The notes under the pieces were generated by a model that was given only the letters and a program-made list of their open reading frames with translations, did no database searches and was not told the origin of the DNA. From Nectonema munidae (taxonomy: Eukaryota > Nematomorpha > Nectonematoida > Nectonematidae): a stretch of DNA of 64,000 nucleotides. The stretch lies in contig JAUIRK010000004.1 in assembly GCA_030549495.1 (NCBI GenBank), forward strand, positions 434,001 through 498,000, read 5' to 3'. The position numbers were made by a program, and so were the translations under genes. Shown here piece after piece: positions 12,700-26,200 of this stretch; position 1 is the stretch's first letter, and each line of letters begins with the position of its first letter.

Positions 12700-13209
12700 T
12701 AATTTTTTTGCACTTTTTCCTATATGAATAATTTATTTCTGAGAGTATCACGGGCAAATTGAATCTTCTGGTTTTTTCCCAATCTACTCTCTGGCATTTC
12801 AATGAAGATTAAAATTCATATTACTTTGACATAATTAAAAAAGCACAAGTTTTCTTAAGAATTTTATTTTTTTCAATTAACATTCTTAGAACATATTTTC
12901 AAGTTTTCATTATTTCGAAAAAAAATGATATTTAGTCACTTATTCACATCTAAGTTGAAACTAAGTTAACACGATGAAATTTTTAAACATTTTCACGCTT
13001 CCTATCTTTGTTATATAAAAGTCAAAACATTTATTTGATAAGCTCGTCATTCAAAAGCTTAAAAAATGTTAAAATACCAATTCAACAAGATGCCAAAATG
13101 ATTTTGATAAAAAATTTTCCTGATAAGAGGTTGTACAGAAATTAACCGTTATAACACGCATAGTTATTAGGCATAGTTATTTATTTATAAGTTTTTATAA
13201 ATGTTTTTA
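12700..13209. other. No gene seen
   Basis: AT-rich, no repeat or reading frame that I can support. Confidence 0.4.
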
Positions 13210-13521
13210 ATGTTACATATATATTTCAACTATGCTGAATTCAGTGGTGATGTCCATTTTTTTTTTATCAAAATCAATCAAACCTGTCAAAAAATTGATT
13301 TATATTTGTCAGCTCATCTCAAAAAAGAACTTTTTATTTAAATAAATATATAAAGTTTTTTACACATATATACCCATTTTCAAGTATGTTGAATTCAGTG
13401 GTGATATTCATTTTTTATGTAAATCAATCAAACCTGTCAAAAATTGATTTACATATAACAGCTCATCTCAAAAAGAAACTTTTTATCAAAGTAATTGTAT
13501 AAAGTTGTTTACACATATATA
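13210..13521. repeat. 154-bp tandem repeat, 2 units
   Basis: TATG(C/T)TGAATTCAGTGGTG occurs at 13231 and 13385. The following blocks (AATCAATCAAACCTGTC, then GCTCATCTCAAAAA, then TTACACATATATAC) repeat in the same order, so the period is 154 bp with moderate divergence. The array ends exactly where the GGGATACAAC element begins, so it may be the pre-existing target or part of a larger repeat. Confidence 0.8.
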
Positions 13522-13770
13522 CTAGGGATACAACTATTCAACATTTTTTTTAATTCAACTTCCTGTGCCATTTTTAGATGAACTTTTATATATAAATCAC
13601 CAAAATAAACTTTTTTTGGTGATATCTCGAAAAAAGGTCACCCATAACATGAGTTTTATTATCAGCTCACTCAATCGCAAGTATGGTTTTCTCATTTTTA
13701 TTTAAATTCATCGAAACTGAATATATATGGCCATAAAATGAAATTTTGTTTTTTTTAAGATTTTTTAATA

Positions 13771-15870
13771 TGTCGTTCAAAAAAAGTTGCAATATAATTG
13801 AAAAAAAAAACAAAAAAAAATGGGGGCTGAATTTGACGCAGTTTCAAATATGTCCGAGCATTACTATGATAAATATTGAAGAATTTTCTTTGGCTACTAA
13901 AAATAGAATGCTCATTAAAAAACAAATAGTTGGTAGGTATCAGGGATGGACCGAGAGGGGGGGATAGGGGGATGCATACCCCCCCCCCCCCCCACCAGCA
14001 ATCTATTCAAGAAAAGGTTGCTGTTAAATGTAGCAGCAACATGACTTGCTCTCATGTACCTCGACCCTAAAATAGAAATCAAAATTGATGAAGTCATTGA
14101 TCGATTTTCAAAGCAAAAAGAAAGAAGAAAAGACTTTGTAATATAATTTTAATCATTTATTTTACATACGTTTTCAAATTTCTTCCCTAATAAAATGTGT
14201 AAAATATTTTGATAATATTAGTATACCCCCCCCCCCCCCTCACAAAAGATTTCTGGATCCCCCACTGCTAGGTATCAATCACTTGGTAACACAATTAAAA
14301 GTAGAAAAGAGAGAATCAAAGTCATAACAGATTAAGTTTGTTTGCTTTAGGAAGAAGTTTTGAATTTTCCGTTTATATCAAAACAAGCTGTCAATTCAAA
14401 AATTGAGCAAACAATTGTTTTGTATGATTATTGTGCACTAAATAACTTCACCCCATTAGACGGAATTTTTGATATAACTAAAGTTAAAGGGTTGTGGCTG
14501 AATGCTGAGGACAAATTACTTTGTTCAACTTGAAAGTATCGGGAGAGTAGGTTATTCAACAAGAAAAGTTGCGAGTAAACAAACCATCCATCCTTCTAAA
14601 AGAAGAAAATCAAGTGAAAACAAGCCCAAAATTGAATCTGTTTCGTTAGGTACCACAAGTAAAATCAATGACAATGATGAATGTTTTGCTTCACAAAGTA
14701 GTGATGAAGACAGCCACTGTTTTAACACGCCTCAAAAATCTAGAAGTAAATGTGCAATAGCAACAAGACTTGTGTCCCAAGCCAATATATCCACTAGAAA
14801 GGCATTGAAAATATGTGAACAACTGTCTCAAGAAGGTATTAATATACCGTCATCAACACAGCAAGGTATCAACAAAGCCTTTTTCAGAGAGGCTAACAAA
14901 ATGAAACTTTTTTTAATCGAAAATTTACACAAGTATGAATGGAGTTTACACTTCGACGGCAAATACATTGAAGGTTGTGAATTTCAGACCATTGTTATCA
15001 AAAATGAAAAAAAAGGAGTGAAATTGAGTGTCATAAAATTACACGATGGCCAAGCGGAGTCTATTTCCGAAGGAATCGCGAATGTTTTAGATGGATTTGA
15101 TTTGTAGGGCTCGATTTTGATGATAATTTTGCGATACAACAAATGTGAACACGGCAAAAAATGGAGTGGTAGTGAGACTGCAAAACATGTTTTTAACCTA
15201 AAATTTGACGAAACCTCAATTCGTCAGCTGCTAGCATCACGTCTTGGATCGTATTTTACGAGTTTTCATGGATGAACGGCTACCTAGTTGTAAGCTTTTT
15301 TGTTGAGAAGCTGATGTCAAATTACAAAGAGCTACATAAAGCTCCAAAAATGGAACGTACATGTAATTGAAGAGCAAGTCGCCTGGTGAGATGATATGAA
15401 ATTTCTGTACAATTTAGTGAACTCTTTCAAATGTTTAACGAAAACAAAATCCTTCCTTTCATTAAGTTCCAAAAAATTCCAAATATTTGTAAGGCGAGAT
15501 TGAATACATGAGCCATTCTAGTTATTCTAGCATACTTTTTATTGCCCGAATTAAGAAATCAACTTCAAACAATTTGTCATTTTGTTTCATATGTTTGGAT
15601 CCGTATTGGTTCAATGATCAAACGTTTCGATTAGAAACATTTGAAGAATTGATAAATGCTTTAAAACTGTACAAAAAACTTTTAAATGTTTCAAAACGCA
15701 TTGATCACAATAGCCTTCAAGAATCAATATTCCGAGAAGCAATCAGTGTTGTGAAAGATCCATCAAAGTTATGCAGGATTTGTATAAAGTATGTAAAAAG
15801 AAGCCAAACTTGCCATTGCATTTCATCGCATCTAATGATTTGTCTGTCCTCTTTCAACTTTTAGTCAAGT
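13771..15870 (+). pseudogene. Uncharacterised transposase-like gene of the GGGATACAAC element
   Basis: Starts near 13771 (MSFKKSCNIIEKKNKKKWG), is interrupted by a MITE (13941-14267) and resumes (SLGNTIKSRKER). It passes through LNFPFISKQAV and FDITKVKGLWLNAEDKL, then has a 201-codon open run (14502-15104) with a serine-rich basic linker, STRKALKICEQLSQEG and WSLHFDGKYIEG. Later frames hold FFVEKLMSNYKEL, DDMKFLY, FIKFQKIPNIC and YFLLPELRNQLQTICHF, ending near 15860. The FDGK motif followed by a conserved helical half suggests an RNase H-like transposase core, perhaps distantly hAT-like. That is inference. Similar uncharacterised multi-copy proteins exist in arthropods as I recall. Several stops and shifts make this copy inactive. 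Confidence 0.55.
13941..14267. mobile_element. hAT-type MITE with poly-C tracts, 327 bp
   Basis: The ends are CAGGGATGGACCGAG and, inverted, CAGTGGGGGATCCAG. Flanking 8-mers are GTAGGTAT and CTAGGTAT, 7 of 8 identical, as expected for a hAT target duplication. Long C runs sit inside both ends (about 13979-13993 and 14226-14239). It splits the reading frame of the surrounding element between VGRYQ and SLGN, so it inserted later than that element. Confidence 0.8.
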
Positions 15871-16026
15871 TTTTTATGCTTTTTTCAATAAACTTTTTAA
15901 AAAAAATGTTCAATATGTTAATACTACATTTTTATTCATGCATTTTCAATTGATTTCATATGGAAAAAACCTTATTTTTGTTGTTTTTACGCAAAAGTTG
16001 TAAACTCAAAAAAAGTTGTATCCCTA

Positions 16027-19000
16027 ATAGTTATACCCCAAATCGCTTATAAAGCATAATTAAATAGGCTGCCATTCACGCAGGCTTACATTACATTTAG
16101 AGCATGTCTTTTTTACCCTGAAGATTGTTATAACTACAAAACATTAAAACTCACATGAAATGTTTCACAGAAATAAGTAAAACGATCATAATTTTTAAAT
16201 TTGATAAAAAAGAACTAAGAGTATTGTAGCCATATATTTAAATAGGTATCTCTGTTTTTATTCTAAAAATGAACTGGTTAAGTGTAAAGAAGAGTTACTG
16301 TATTTTTGTGTTTTAACAAAACTAATTAAACTTGAAATTTACACTAAAGTTTCCAAGGTTTTTATTTTTAGACATCAGTTCATGTTTTATACTGACTGAT
16401 CAAATCTTACCGTTCATTGCAAAGTGTTTACTGTACAAACAGCAAAAAAAAACGATACGTAATTATGGTGATGCTAGCGTAGAAAGTAATTATAAGAATT
16501 CAATTGTTTTAGTTTTCAGTTTTTTATTCATACAACTTCCATTATTGGTCCTTCCACTTCTCTTATAGGCCCTATGAATTAAATTTCTGGCTACGTTACT
16601 GTAGTAACCGAAAAACCGCTCCAGATAAAATTAATAAATCAATTCATTTTAAAAAATAGGATTAATTTTAGGTTTGTATATTTTATATGATTATAATGTT
16701 AGAGTTATTGTTTGTGATGGGATTAATTTTAAAGTTTGTATTTTTCATGTAATTAATTAAGATTAAACTGCATAGCTTAAAATTTTAAATTATTATAATT
16801 TAATAATTTTTTCTTATTTTTAAATGTTTCTCATATTTTTTATTAATAAGATGGATAAGGCAAAGTTGGTAGGTTTCATAATGAGAAAGGAATAAAGAAA
16901 AAGAACTCAGCTTTCAAAGATGAAAAAGAAAAGTTTATTGAAGGATCAAAAAAAATTGAGCAGTTTTTTGATCCTTCAATTAATTTTTTTTCGTTTTTTT
17001 TAAATAATCAGATTTTTAAATAAATATATTCTGGGTAATTGTCCGTGGGGCAATTATCCTAGGAGACAATTCTCCTAGACGCACATGCATGATCATTTTA
17101 TCGTATCTTCCCATTGTATTATTCCACCATTGATTACGTAATGTAGATAAGCAGTTGGTCAAATTCCGAAGAGTATAAAAATACATATAAAAATAGCTGA
17201 TCGTTGCAAGCCTTAGTGATGTGGCATCAATATATATCTCTAGATATTTTTATATTCTAGTGCATATTTCTCGTTTAGATGTATAGTATGGTCCAATAGA
17301 AATTTTATAACTTGTATCGACCAAAACATTCGCACTAATTGATATTTGCTGAATGTGAAACCAGATATATATATATTCCTCAAACATTTCTAACTGAGTA
17401 AATATGCTCTTAAAACTTCAAAGTAAAAAATATTTTTTCTAGCCAACATTTAGGAGAAATTGTTACAGAGCGATCTAAAAATATTCATAAAGCAAATAAA
17501 ATGTTCACTAGCTATAAAAGTGGAGTTAACGTAGCTAATAAAATGCTCATAGCATAAGGCTTAAAACAAGAAGATGGGCAAGTGGCTTTTAACCAAGTAT
17601 GGATATGTTTTATTACAATACTTGAATCATTTAAAAATGCAGTTCTCCCAATCTGTATCTTGCTGGGGTTGGAAATATTTTCTCAGAGATGCGATTGTCT
17701 TAAACATTTATGAAATTAAGATCCCAAAACTCTAAGACCCAAAGAATATTCTAAACATCTTGTTTTTATAGAGAAATTAGTATCATCAAGGGAACTTCAT
17801 TCTTTGGTAGATTTATTTAAAAAATGCAATGTTGAAAGCTCTGCATCAAACAATCATATGAAGACAAAATGCAAATTAAAATACTCAACGATGCTTGTTT
17901 TTGAATGGATAATTAGTTGAGAGATAAAAAATAATACTGTTGCTGAAATTATGAAAAAAAAGCAAAAATGAGTCCTTTTCTCCATAAGTTGCATGAAATT
18001 AGTCTTCCAACATCAGTGAAGGTTGAAACACCTTTTAATGCACAAAAACATACTGAGTAAAAAATCGAAATTTCAATAAAAATGTTTGTAAATATATCTT
18101 CTAAAACCTCAAGAGGTTGGACAGGGGCGACAACCCATCACAATATTTCGACACCATTTACCAAAAGCATAAAAGTATAAAGACATGAAACTACACTCAT
18201 AACTTTTAGACACTATAACCCATATTATAGCGTCATTTATCTTTGTTTATGATTTGATATAAGGGAGATATCTTCGTTTATTTTTGATAAGAAAATTTGT
18301 TCTGTGTTTGATTTTGATATAAATGGGGAGACATTTGTTTAAAAATTAAATTTCTAATAATCTCTGTGAGAGGTATTAAATTCGAAGGTTTAAATTTCTA
18401 TGTTGTATTTTATCGAATTATATCCATTCATTTCTGTTTCCGTATTAAATCGATTTTAGAGAAGTCTAAAGTAGAGTTTTTAGAGATTTTGTTATTATCA
18501 TGTCATTTTGAAATAAATATTTTGATAAATTGAAGCTTTTTCTTTTGTTGGCTCGTGCAACTCAAAAGAAGTGGATCATAAGTTCCATCCAATAAATAAA
18601 AATTTATGTGTATGTAAATTTGTGTAAAAATTTTTTGGTTTCGACATTTTGTGTTTTATAAGTTGAATGAAAATGTTTTAAAAATTGAATGTGTAAAAAT
18701 TTTTTATTTTAATAATTTAAAATCCTTAATTAAAAATTTAATTTTATTAATTGTTAATTTTTTCATAACCTTTTATGTTCATTTTTGAACACTAATGTTT
18801 CTAGTTTTTAATTTTATATATCCTTTGCCTCCAAATAAACTTTATATTATTTTTTCAAAAAAGGATTTAGATTATACAAATCTTTTAATTTTATTATAAA
18901 TTATCAATAATGATCTTTTTTATTTGACAATCGTTTTACGAGGAATGAATAAAACTTTAATTAGTTAAACTACAATTAACAAAGGCATCCAAGACCAGAA

Positions 19001-19039
19001 GTATATTTTTCCATAAACACTTGCTTCAAAAATAGCATG
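16027..19039. other. Decayed repeat-derived DNA, no intact gene
   Basis: AT-rich. Broken plus-strand coding-like pieces occur at 17440-17960, for example EKLVSSRELHSLVDLFKKCN near 17775-17835, but I cannot assign them. A palindromic CTAGGAGACAATTCTCCTAG lies at 17069-17088. They may belong to the same decayed hAT as the relic downstream. Confidence 0.35.
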
Positions 19040-19490
19040 TATCTTATAAACTGTAGATTCTTATTGCCGTGAAATTACAGTACGAATTCAGAAAAACTAA
19101 AGACCCTTTTAACTTCCATATTTATGACATAAACGCGTACAACAGAGCTTTGGATCAATACCCCTCGGAGCATTATTCATCAAATATTCAATAAGTTAAA
19201 CTTGAGTGTTCCATCTTTTCGTTTCACTTTTCAATCGATGCATCAATATTAGCATTTGATTTTAAAACGGAACCCTGTGACCAAAAACAAGTTTTTTACA
19301 AGCAAATTCATTGATTTTGATCAATATCTTGTTTCAAAATCTCCAAAAATAAATTTATCTGAATCAAAATTTCTATGTATGTTTGGTACGACTTATCTTT
19401 GAGAGCAAATTTTTTCAGTGATAAATATAAATATGTTAAAACAAGACTAATAAACTGATAAAATTAATGATTATCGAATTTAACTTCTAA
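19040..19490 (+). pseudogene. hAT transposase C-terminal relic
   Basis: Fragments in shifting frames resemble the hAT C-terminus: FLCMFGTTYL then EQIFSVINI at about 19360-19430, followed by KTRLIN, equivalent to FGTKYKCEQTFSKM and RTRLTDD in the element at 4966-8154. Strongly decayed, no termini found. Confidence 0.55.
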
Positions 19491-20153
19491 TTTTAATTAA
19501 ATTTGTAAAAGGACAAATTTTTTTGAAAATAAGAAAAGAAAAATTAAGAATAAAAACTTCATTCAAACCTTTTTACTACTTTGTAAATAATTTAGTCAGT
19601 TATTCTTGATTTTAATTAAGATTTTGTTTCTATTATGAACCTTAGCTTTTTTATCAAGCCCGAAAGTGATTCCCGTTTGAAACCGATGCCCCACAAAATC
19701 TAAAAAATATTGCAATCATTCTAAGGTATGGACAGGTCTGGATATTTTGATGACAAGCCCGATAACATTGTTTGAAAATAAAGAAAATAGGTAAAAATCT
19801 TTATTCTTAAAAAAATAAGCATGCACGAATAGGATAGTTTAGTGTTGTACTTGGCTGATCATATAGGAGTACATAAATATATGCGAATAAATTTCAGAAA
19901 TCATGTATTTGAGTTGTTGTAAATGACAGAGACAGTAGGAAAACAACGTCATATAATAAGAGAAAATTCTTTTTCCGATTTTCAACCTTCGTTCATTCTA
20001 AAAATTTGGGTAAGGAACGAAATCAATAAAAACAGTAGTAATAGTAAAATATAATTAAGGAGATTACGGGGTAACATTGCTGGATGTCAAACTTTCTAAA
20101 CAATTTTTAATATAAAAGGGATTATAATATATATGTGGGAATAAGTCTAGGAG

Positions 20154-20228
20154 TTAAGAATCATTAACATCATAAATCACTGTTGCTGCCTTCTTCTTCG
20201 ACACATTTCTCTTTTTCGTTGTAAGCGT
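20154..20228 (-). CDS. REEP-like gene, last exon
   Basis: Acceptor TTTGCTTTAG, then 24 codons ([24 protein letters not shown]) and TAA. Phase 0 from the previous exon dictates this frame. The alternative frame ([14 protein letters not shown]...) is also open but would need a different upstream donor. Confidence 0.65.
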   Translation of the reverse strand, partial: TLTTKKRNVSKKKAATVIYDVNDS

Positions 20229-23200
20229 CTAAAGCAAAAAATGAAAGTATTTAAAATTATCATTTTTATTTCTATTATTATTATTATCAGTTAGGTTAAT
20301 TTGCGTGTATAGTGATGTCAAATCATTCATTCTTGTTGATATATACTTTTTCTAAAATTTATTATAACGATTCTAGTCTTTAAAGCTCTTAAAATTGAAC
20401 TAAAAATTTTTCAAACAAATAAATCAGAAGTGATTGTTAGATCAGATGGCTTTTATTGGTTAAATGGTCTCGAAACAATTTTATGATAAACATGCCGTAA
20501 ATAACAAATCAAATCAATAAAAGTAAAGATCTTTAATTTTAGATTTTATGTATAAATAAGTGGTGGGCAATCAGCCATGGCTAGTCTAATAGTGATTGAT
20601 CAGAAATATTTTGCTGAACCAGAATTTTAGATTAATCCACAAATCATGTGACATTTCTACAAAAATATAGGAAAACTTAACAAAAAATATTTAAAGGTTA
20701 GAAATAAACATAAAAAAAGAAATTAGGATGAAATTTAAATTTTCGCATTCTATATCTTTATTGGAGCCGATTGTTTCAGTGTCTGATTGTCAACATGATC
20801 ATCAGAAAGATATAAATATAAAAAAGAGAGGAGAATTAGGTATACATGAAGAATGCACGAATTATTTATACCTACAAACAGAATAAAAATGAGGACACAG
20901 CCCTCTAAATACAAATCTGTTCTATTTAAACTGCAAAGAGAACAAACATGATGACACAGCCCTCTAAACACCAATCTGCTCTCTTTTGTGACATTTTTAT
21001 TTTAAAATTTTAACTTTTATACACGGTATCTCCAACATAATTTAAACCAAGTAAATAACTATCTAGATAAGTAATAAAAATGTTTACAAATGGGTGTAAA
21101 CGGAATTTTCCAGCGCCAGGGTGGATCAGCCCAATTATTATCTGAAGGAGGAATCCCTTGAAATATTTTGACAGATCCTGAACAATGGATCTAGATCCTG
21201 ATCTATGCGGATACACTTTTATTTGTTTTTTTAAAGTCACCGAAACGAAACAGTATCAGTCTACATATAATATAAGGTTTTTTAAATCTAAAATATAGGA
21301 AGAAATTGTTTGGTTTGTTAATTATTTAATTTTTCTCCTCGATTATGAAAATTGTGGCGTTTAAAATATCATAACAAGATTTCCAAATGCATTATAGGTA
21401 TAAATTTATAATAATTTGTTTCACATAAGTTTAATAAAACAGATGCTTACAATTTGGTAAAATAGAAAAGCTTTGAAGTTTCTTATTTTTCCATACAAAA
21501 CTAACTTTGTAGAACTTCACATTGCAATTAGTTCAATAAACTTTTAAAAAAAATTAAAAAAAAATTTTTTTTACTAGATATAATAAAAATTAAGTTGATT
21601 TTATTTTGATAAAGTAGCTTTTATTTTAATACCATATGAATAAAATACTATTCTGATAAAATTTTAATTATGTTTTTTTATAAAAGTACAAACTTCACTT
21701 ACTATACGACAAAAAATTGTGAATAGCTAAATTGTGAATAGTCAATAAAAAAGCTTAAAATTTTTTTTCAGCTTGTGCCCCCACCCCATAAAAAAATTCT
21801 GGATACGCCACTGGATACACTGGTCACGAGAGGGTTAAAACTGAAGTCGCTAAGTTAGTATTTGTGGCACGTGTTAATTGAAAGGTTCACCATCACTGTT
21901 TCATAGTCATCTCAAATATACCACTATATTTTCATAAAAAATTTCCAATTTTGCATTATTATTATTATTACCATAATCCAATTACATCATTAGAAATGAA
22001 AAATAAGCTTCTAAAACATTTTATTTTTATACTATAATGGTAGAATCAAATTTTTAGTTTGGAGGTCTCTTGTGAGAAAGAACATCAAACTTTCTTTTGA
22101 ACAAAATTCATTGATTAATAAGACAGGAAGATGGGCTACAATAATCTTAGTCTAGAAAAGGAGGGGAACACGCTAAGAAAATAAACGCTCACATTGTGCT
22201 CCTGACGAATGAATTGTTCTTCCATGCCGCTATCTTCATACGGTTGTGGGTTGGCTGATGCGTCAACAGGGTCACGTTGACGCGCCTTTCTCATTGGCTG
22301 AGTGCGCAGCAGAACTTTTTCCGAGCCACTTTCCTCTTTGGTGAAAGCTCTGGAATACGTCTTCACGCGTTCAAAGTCATTCTCTTCGCTATTTGCACTG
22401 TTATTGTTTTCTTCTTCTAGAGATGTAACATAAAGAACATATAATTGATCAGACACACGGAGTCAGAAAACTGTACCAAGAAATGAAAACCGTCTGCTTT
22501 AAACATATAATTTCCATAGTCTTCAAAGGGTTAATTTAAGCGATGTTGGTGAATAAATTAAGATAAATATAGAAAGCAACTAGAGAAAATGTCTTGCCCC
22601 TTTAACAACTAGAAATTTGACTGCCTTCTTTATCAATGGAATTTATAGGTTTAAAGCAGACGATTTTTCATTGCTTGGTACGCTGCTGTCACACTGCTTC
22701 TTAAAAGTAAAAAACTAAAACTTAAAAGTAAAAACATAGAATTTAAATTTAAAAAATACATCTAAATTTGGCCAAATATATAATTTTAGAAAAAAAGTAT
22801 TTTAAAATTTACTGCACTTTATCAAAGCAGATTCAAAGTGGCACTAAGAATATTCAAAGATTTTGTTTGTCGATATCTAAAATATTTTAGGAATTACTTT
22901 ATTCAAAAAATAAAATGAATTTTATACATTTATTTTGATCAAGATATCGTCATCATCATCATCATCTAACGGCTGTAATTAGTCCCAGAAAGCTGGGGTG
23001 AGCCGGGTCACCAATGGCTAAGACATTTAACAAAACTGATTCACGTGAGCTTGATTTTGTGCCTCCAGTAGAGCCCGTCTTTTCGATCACCAAGATTGAG
23101 TCCTAAACTTATCCTTTCTTTATATTTTCCGCACAGGTCATTTTGGGTCTACCTTTCACTTTTCTATTAAAACTTAGTTCTGAAGCATCCTTTATAAGTT

Positions 23201-26200
23201 CCCCGCTGGCACGTCTCGATACATGTCCAAACCATCTGTCTTTGCGTTTTGATCAGCATATAGAATATAAAAAATAATAATTAATATCATCTTCCATTAT
23301 TATAATATAATTAATTCATTTTCCAGTATTAAAATTTTTTGAAACAACCCTTAAATGTTGGCTATAAATTTATTGCAGTTATTGTGGTTTAGACTTCCAA
23401 TAGCTCCAGAAAATCTTTTCTAATTTACGAAATTAGAAATGTATATACGTATCTAAATGTATATCTTAGAAAGGCAGATTTTTTTCTTGTTTCAAAATAA
23501 ATCTGTTGTTTCGGCTACTTTCAGTTTGCCTATATTTTTTTATAATAGCCCAAATTTTTCGATTGGATTTAACATAGTCTATATAAAAGATGTGAATTTT
23601 TGAAATAATGTTATCGAATAAAATTATATATATTTTTTAGTGAAAAATAGTTTTTTTCTAGTCTAACTTGATTCTAATGTATAAATTCATTTTATTTTTT
23701 GAATAAAGTAATTCGGAAAATATTTTAAATATTAAAAAACAAAATTTTAACTTTGAATTAAAAAACAAAATTTTTAAATTTGCTTAGTGCCAATTTGAAC
23801 TTGAAATGGTGCAGATCAAAAAAATAACGCTACAAATGAAATCTTCCATCGTTTTAACACACATTCATCAATTTTTTTAAATCCTATCATGAGTGAGAAC
23901 AAAATAAATTAAAAATACATACAGTAGTAGATTTGTGGGACCAGCACATGGGGTTATCCAAAGAAAATATTTTTGGTAGCGGGTTAGGTGCTGATTTGAA
24001 TATAAGAATAGGCACTGCGCGTTAAAACTCTGAATAAAACAAGCTCAATACCCTTATTTTTACAGTGTATTCCAATGTTGTTATCAACAAATAAATTTTC
24101 CCATATTTGGTTCATGACCACATTTTGGAGTAACGCTTAAATTGCATATCTGTTTTGATCGTCAAAATATATACCAAGAGTTTTCTCCTGAGATATATTT
24201 TAGTTTTTAAGTTAATAAGAGAGTGCAATACCAGAGCGAGAGTAGACTAAGAATTGTAGGACCCAATTACATAAGTGATAGATGGGTCCCTCCCTGCTGT
24301 ACAAGAGTAAAAATGCATGTATGTTTGTCTATATTTCGTGCGTTATGCTCGTCTGTAACCCAGAAATAAAATGAATAAATAAATAAAAGCATTAGGATTA
24401 TATATGATATAGGAATAGCTGATGGAAATGCAAATTGTATTTTTAATTCAAAGAAACGCACTTACACACACACTCCTTATTGTACCCAAGTTTTTAGAAA
24501 GACTTTTTGCATTTTTTTCAAAACCTTTCAAAATAGCTTCCTGATCAACAGTTTTAGCAATTCCATTTTCTATAGTTAACTTAGAATATTGAAAAGACTT
24601 GAAATAGCAAATCTGTCACTGCATCGGCGGGGCCCACAAGGTGCAAACCCCAATTTAACAAAATGCGTCAAATGGGGTTAAAAACGAAATGGTCATAGAT
24701 TTATGAGTTTTTAGATCAATAGCTACTCTAGTTTTTATTTGATGCAAAAATTTTAATAAACAAAAAATATTTAATTTTAAACCTCAAAACATATAAGTAA
24801 AAAGCAGTCACTTTTTTAATGCAATAATTTAAACTATGAATCTAACAAACTGATTGTAGTGATTCCCTTTATACAGAAACGATCGATGTTGTATACTGTT
24901 CGATGAGTGCGTGTTTACACAATGCGGCTGAAGCCTTTTCTTTTCTCGACTGACGTGACGAAGTGTCTTGGACAAAGTGTCACAGACTTCTGAAAAGTAT
25001 CCTAGATTATTGTGAATAAAATAGCATCGACTTTTAGACTCGGAAATATTGGATCCCTGCGTTCTGAAATTTAAAAGTACCTGTATAATTTTCAACAACA
25101 TTAGACAAGTTTGAAAGGTCTGCCCCAGAATTGAACGCTTCTGGTGAAAGGGAAGCGCGAAAGTGCTTCTTCTTGGCACTGGGGTGCGCTTTCAAGCTGC
25201 TATACCGCTTATAATTTCCGTCGACTTTGTCTTCGCAGTTGGAAATATTTGTCAAGCTTTGGCTCTTTTTCAGTTGATTGAGGAGCGTGTCTTGTCCCTA
25301 CGAAATATTCTCGCTTTTAAAGAAAGACAATAAAACGATTAACTTTTAATCAAATAAATGCTTACTTTTGAGTAAAGACTTTCGGTAGAACTAAGCCTAT
25401 TTTGACCCAAACTCAATCATACAAGCACTAATATAGAAATCACTAACAACTATGTTGTGATTTTGCAAAGGCGTGCAAGGGATGCAAACGAAGACAGATT
25501 TTAACTACGAGTTTTACCACTAAAATGAATCATTATGTTTTGTAAGCAATATATCCGTTCTAGTAGTTTTATAGCAATGCTTTCTTTTTTAGTTTATTAG
25601 ATTGTCATTTAGTTTATCAGTACTAGACTGAAAGATATTTTGTGTAATCAATTCAATAATAAACACTTAGTTTTTGATCAAGTCTTAAATTTTGTTGACT
25701 TGTGCATAATATTTTAGTATTTTTTTATCTTTTCAAAAAAAAATTTATTTTGTTAATGCCATTTTTACCATTTTGAATAGGATAGAAATTGTGCCGATAC
25801 TGCAAAGGCTTTTTTTGTTTGATCGGTGTCGGCTAATTTTATATTGTTTAGCCAATAAACAAATTGAAGTTTATACTAAAGCTCAGCCTTTTTACTCAGA
25901 AGGACCCCTTTGAACATTTGTCAAAATTTAATCCCCCATCACCCGTGTTTTCCAAAATGATCTGACTATTTCCATTTGAAAAAATGTACAGTATCTGTAA
26001 TTTATTACATAACTAAACTAAAGCAAAATTAAATTTCAAGAATAAATTTTGAATACTACACTGTAAAAAGTGCTTTAGAATATAAACATGTTTCGTGTTT
26101 GTTTTCTAAATACTACTGGTGTTACAGTGTTTGCGAGCCCTTTCATCATACATATTTAGACAGCATGTGTTTTGATGCTGATTAAGAAATCATTTCAGTG

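Larger units (their letters stand above)
13523..16026 (+). mobile_element. DNA transposon with TAGGGATACAAC inverted ends, family unknown
   Basis: The left boundary reads TAGGGATACAAC (13523) and the right boundary, inverted, reads the same (ending 16026). The extension is AT-rich and imperfect (ACAACTATTCAAC against ACAACTTTTTTTG). If TA is the target duplication, the inverted repeat starts at GGGATACAAC. The 2.5-kb unit carries one plus-strand gene relic and a later 327-bp MITE. I do not recognise the superfamily from the ends. Confidence 0.6.

Noticed and set aside
20154-20228. Alternative last-exon frame [14 protein letters not shown]
   Set aside because: It would need one extra base from the preceding exon, and the only good donor there gives phase 0.
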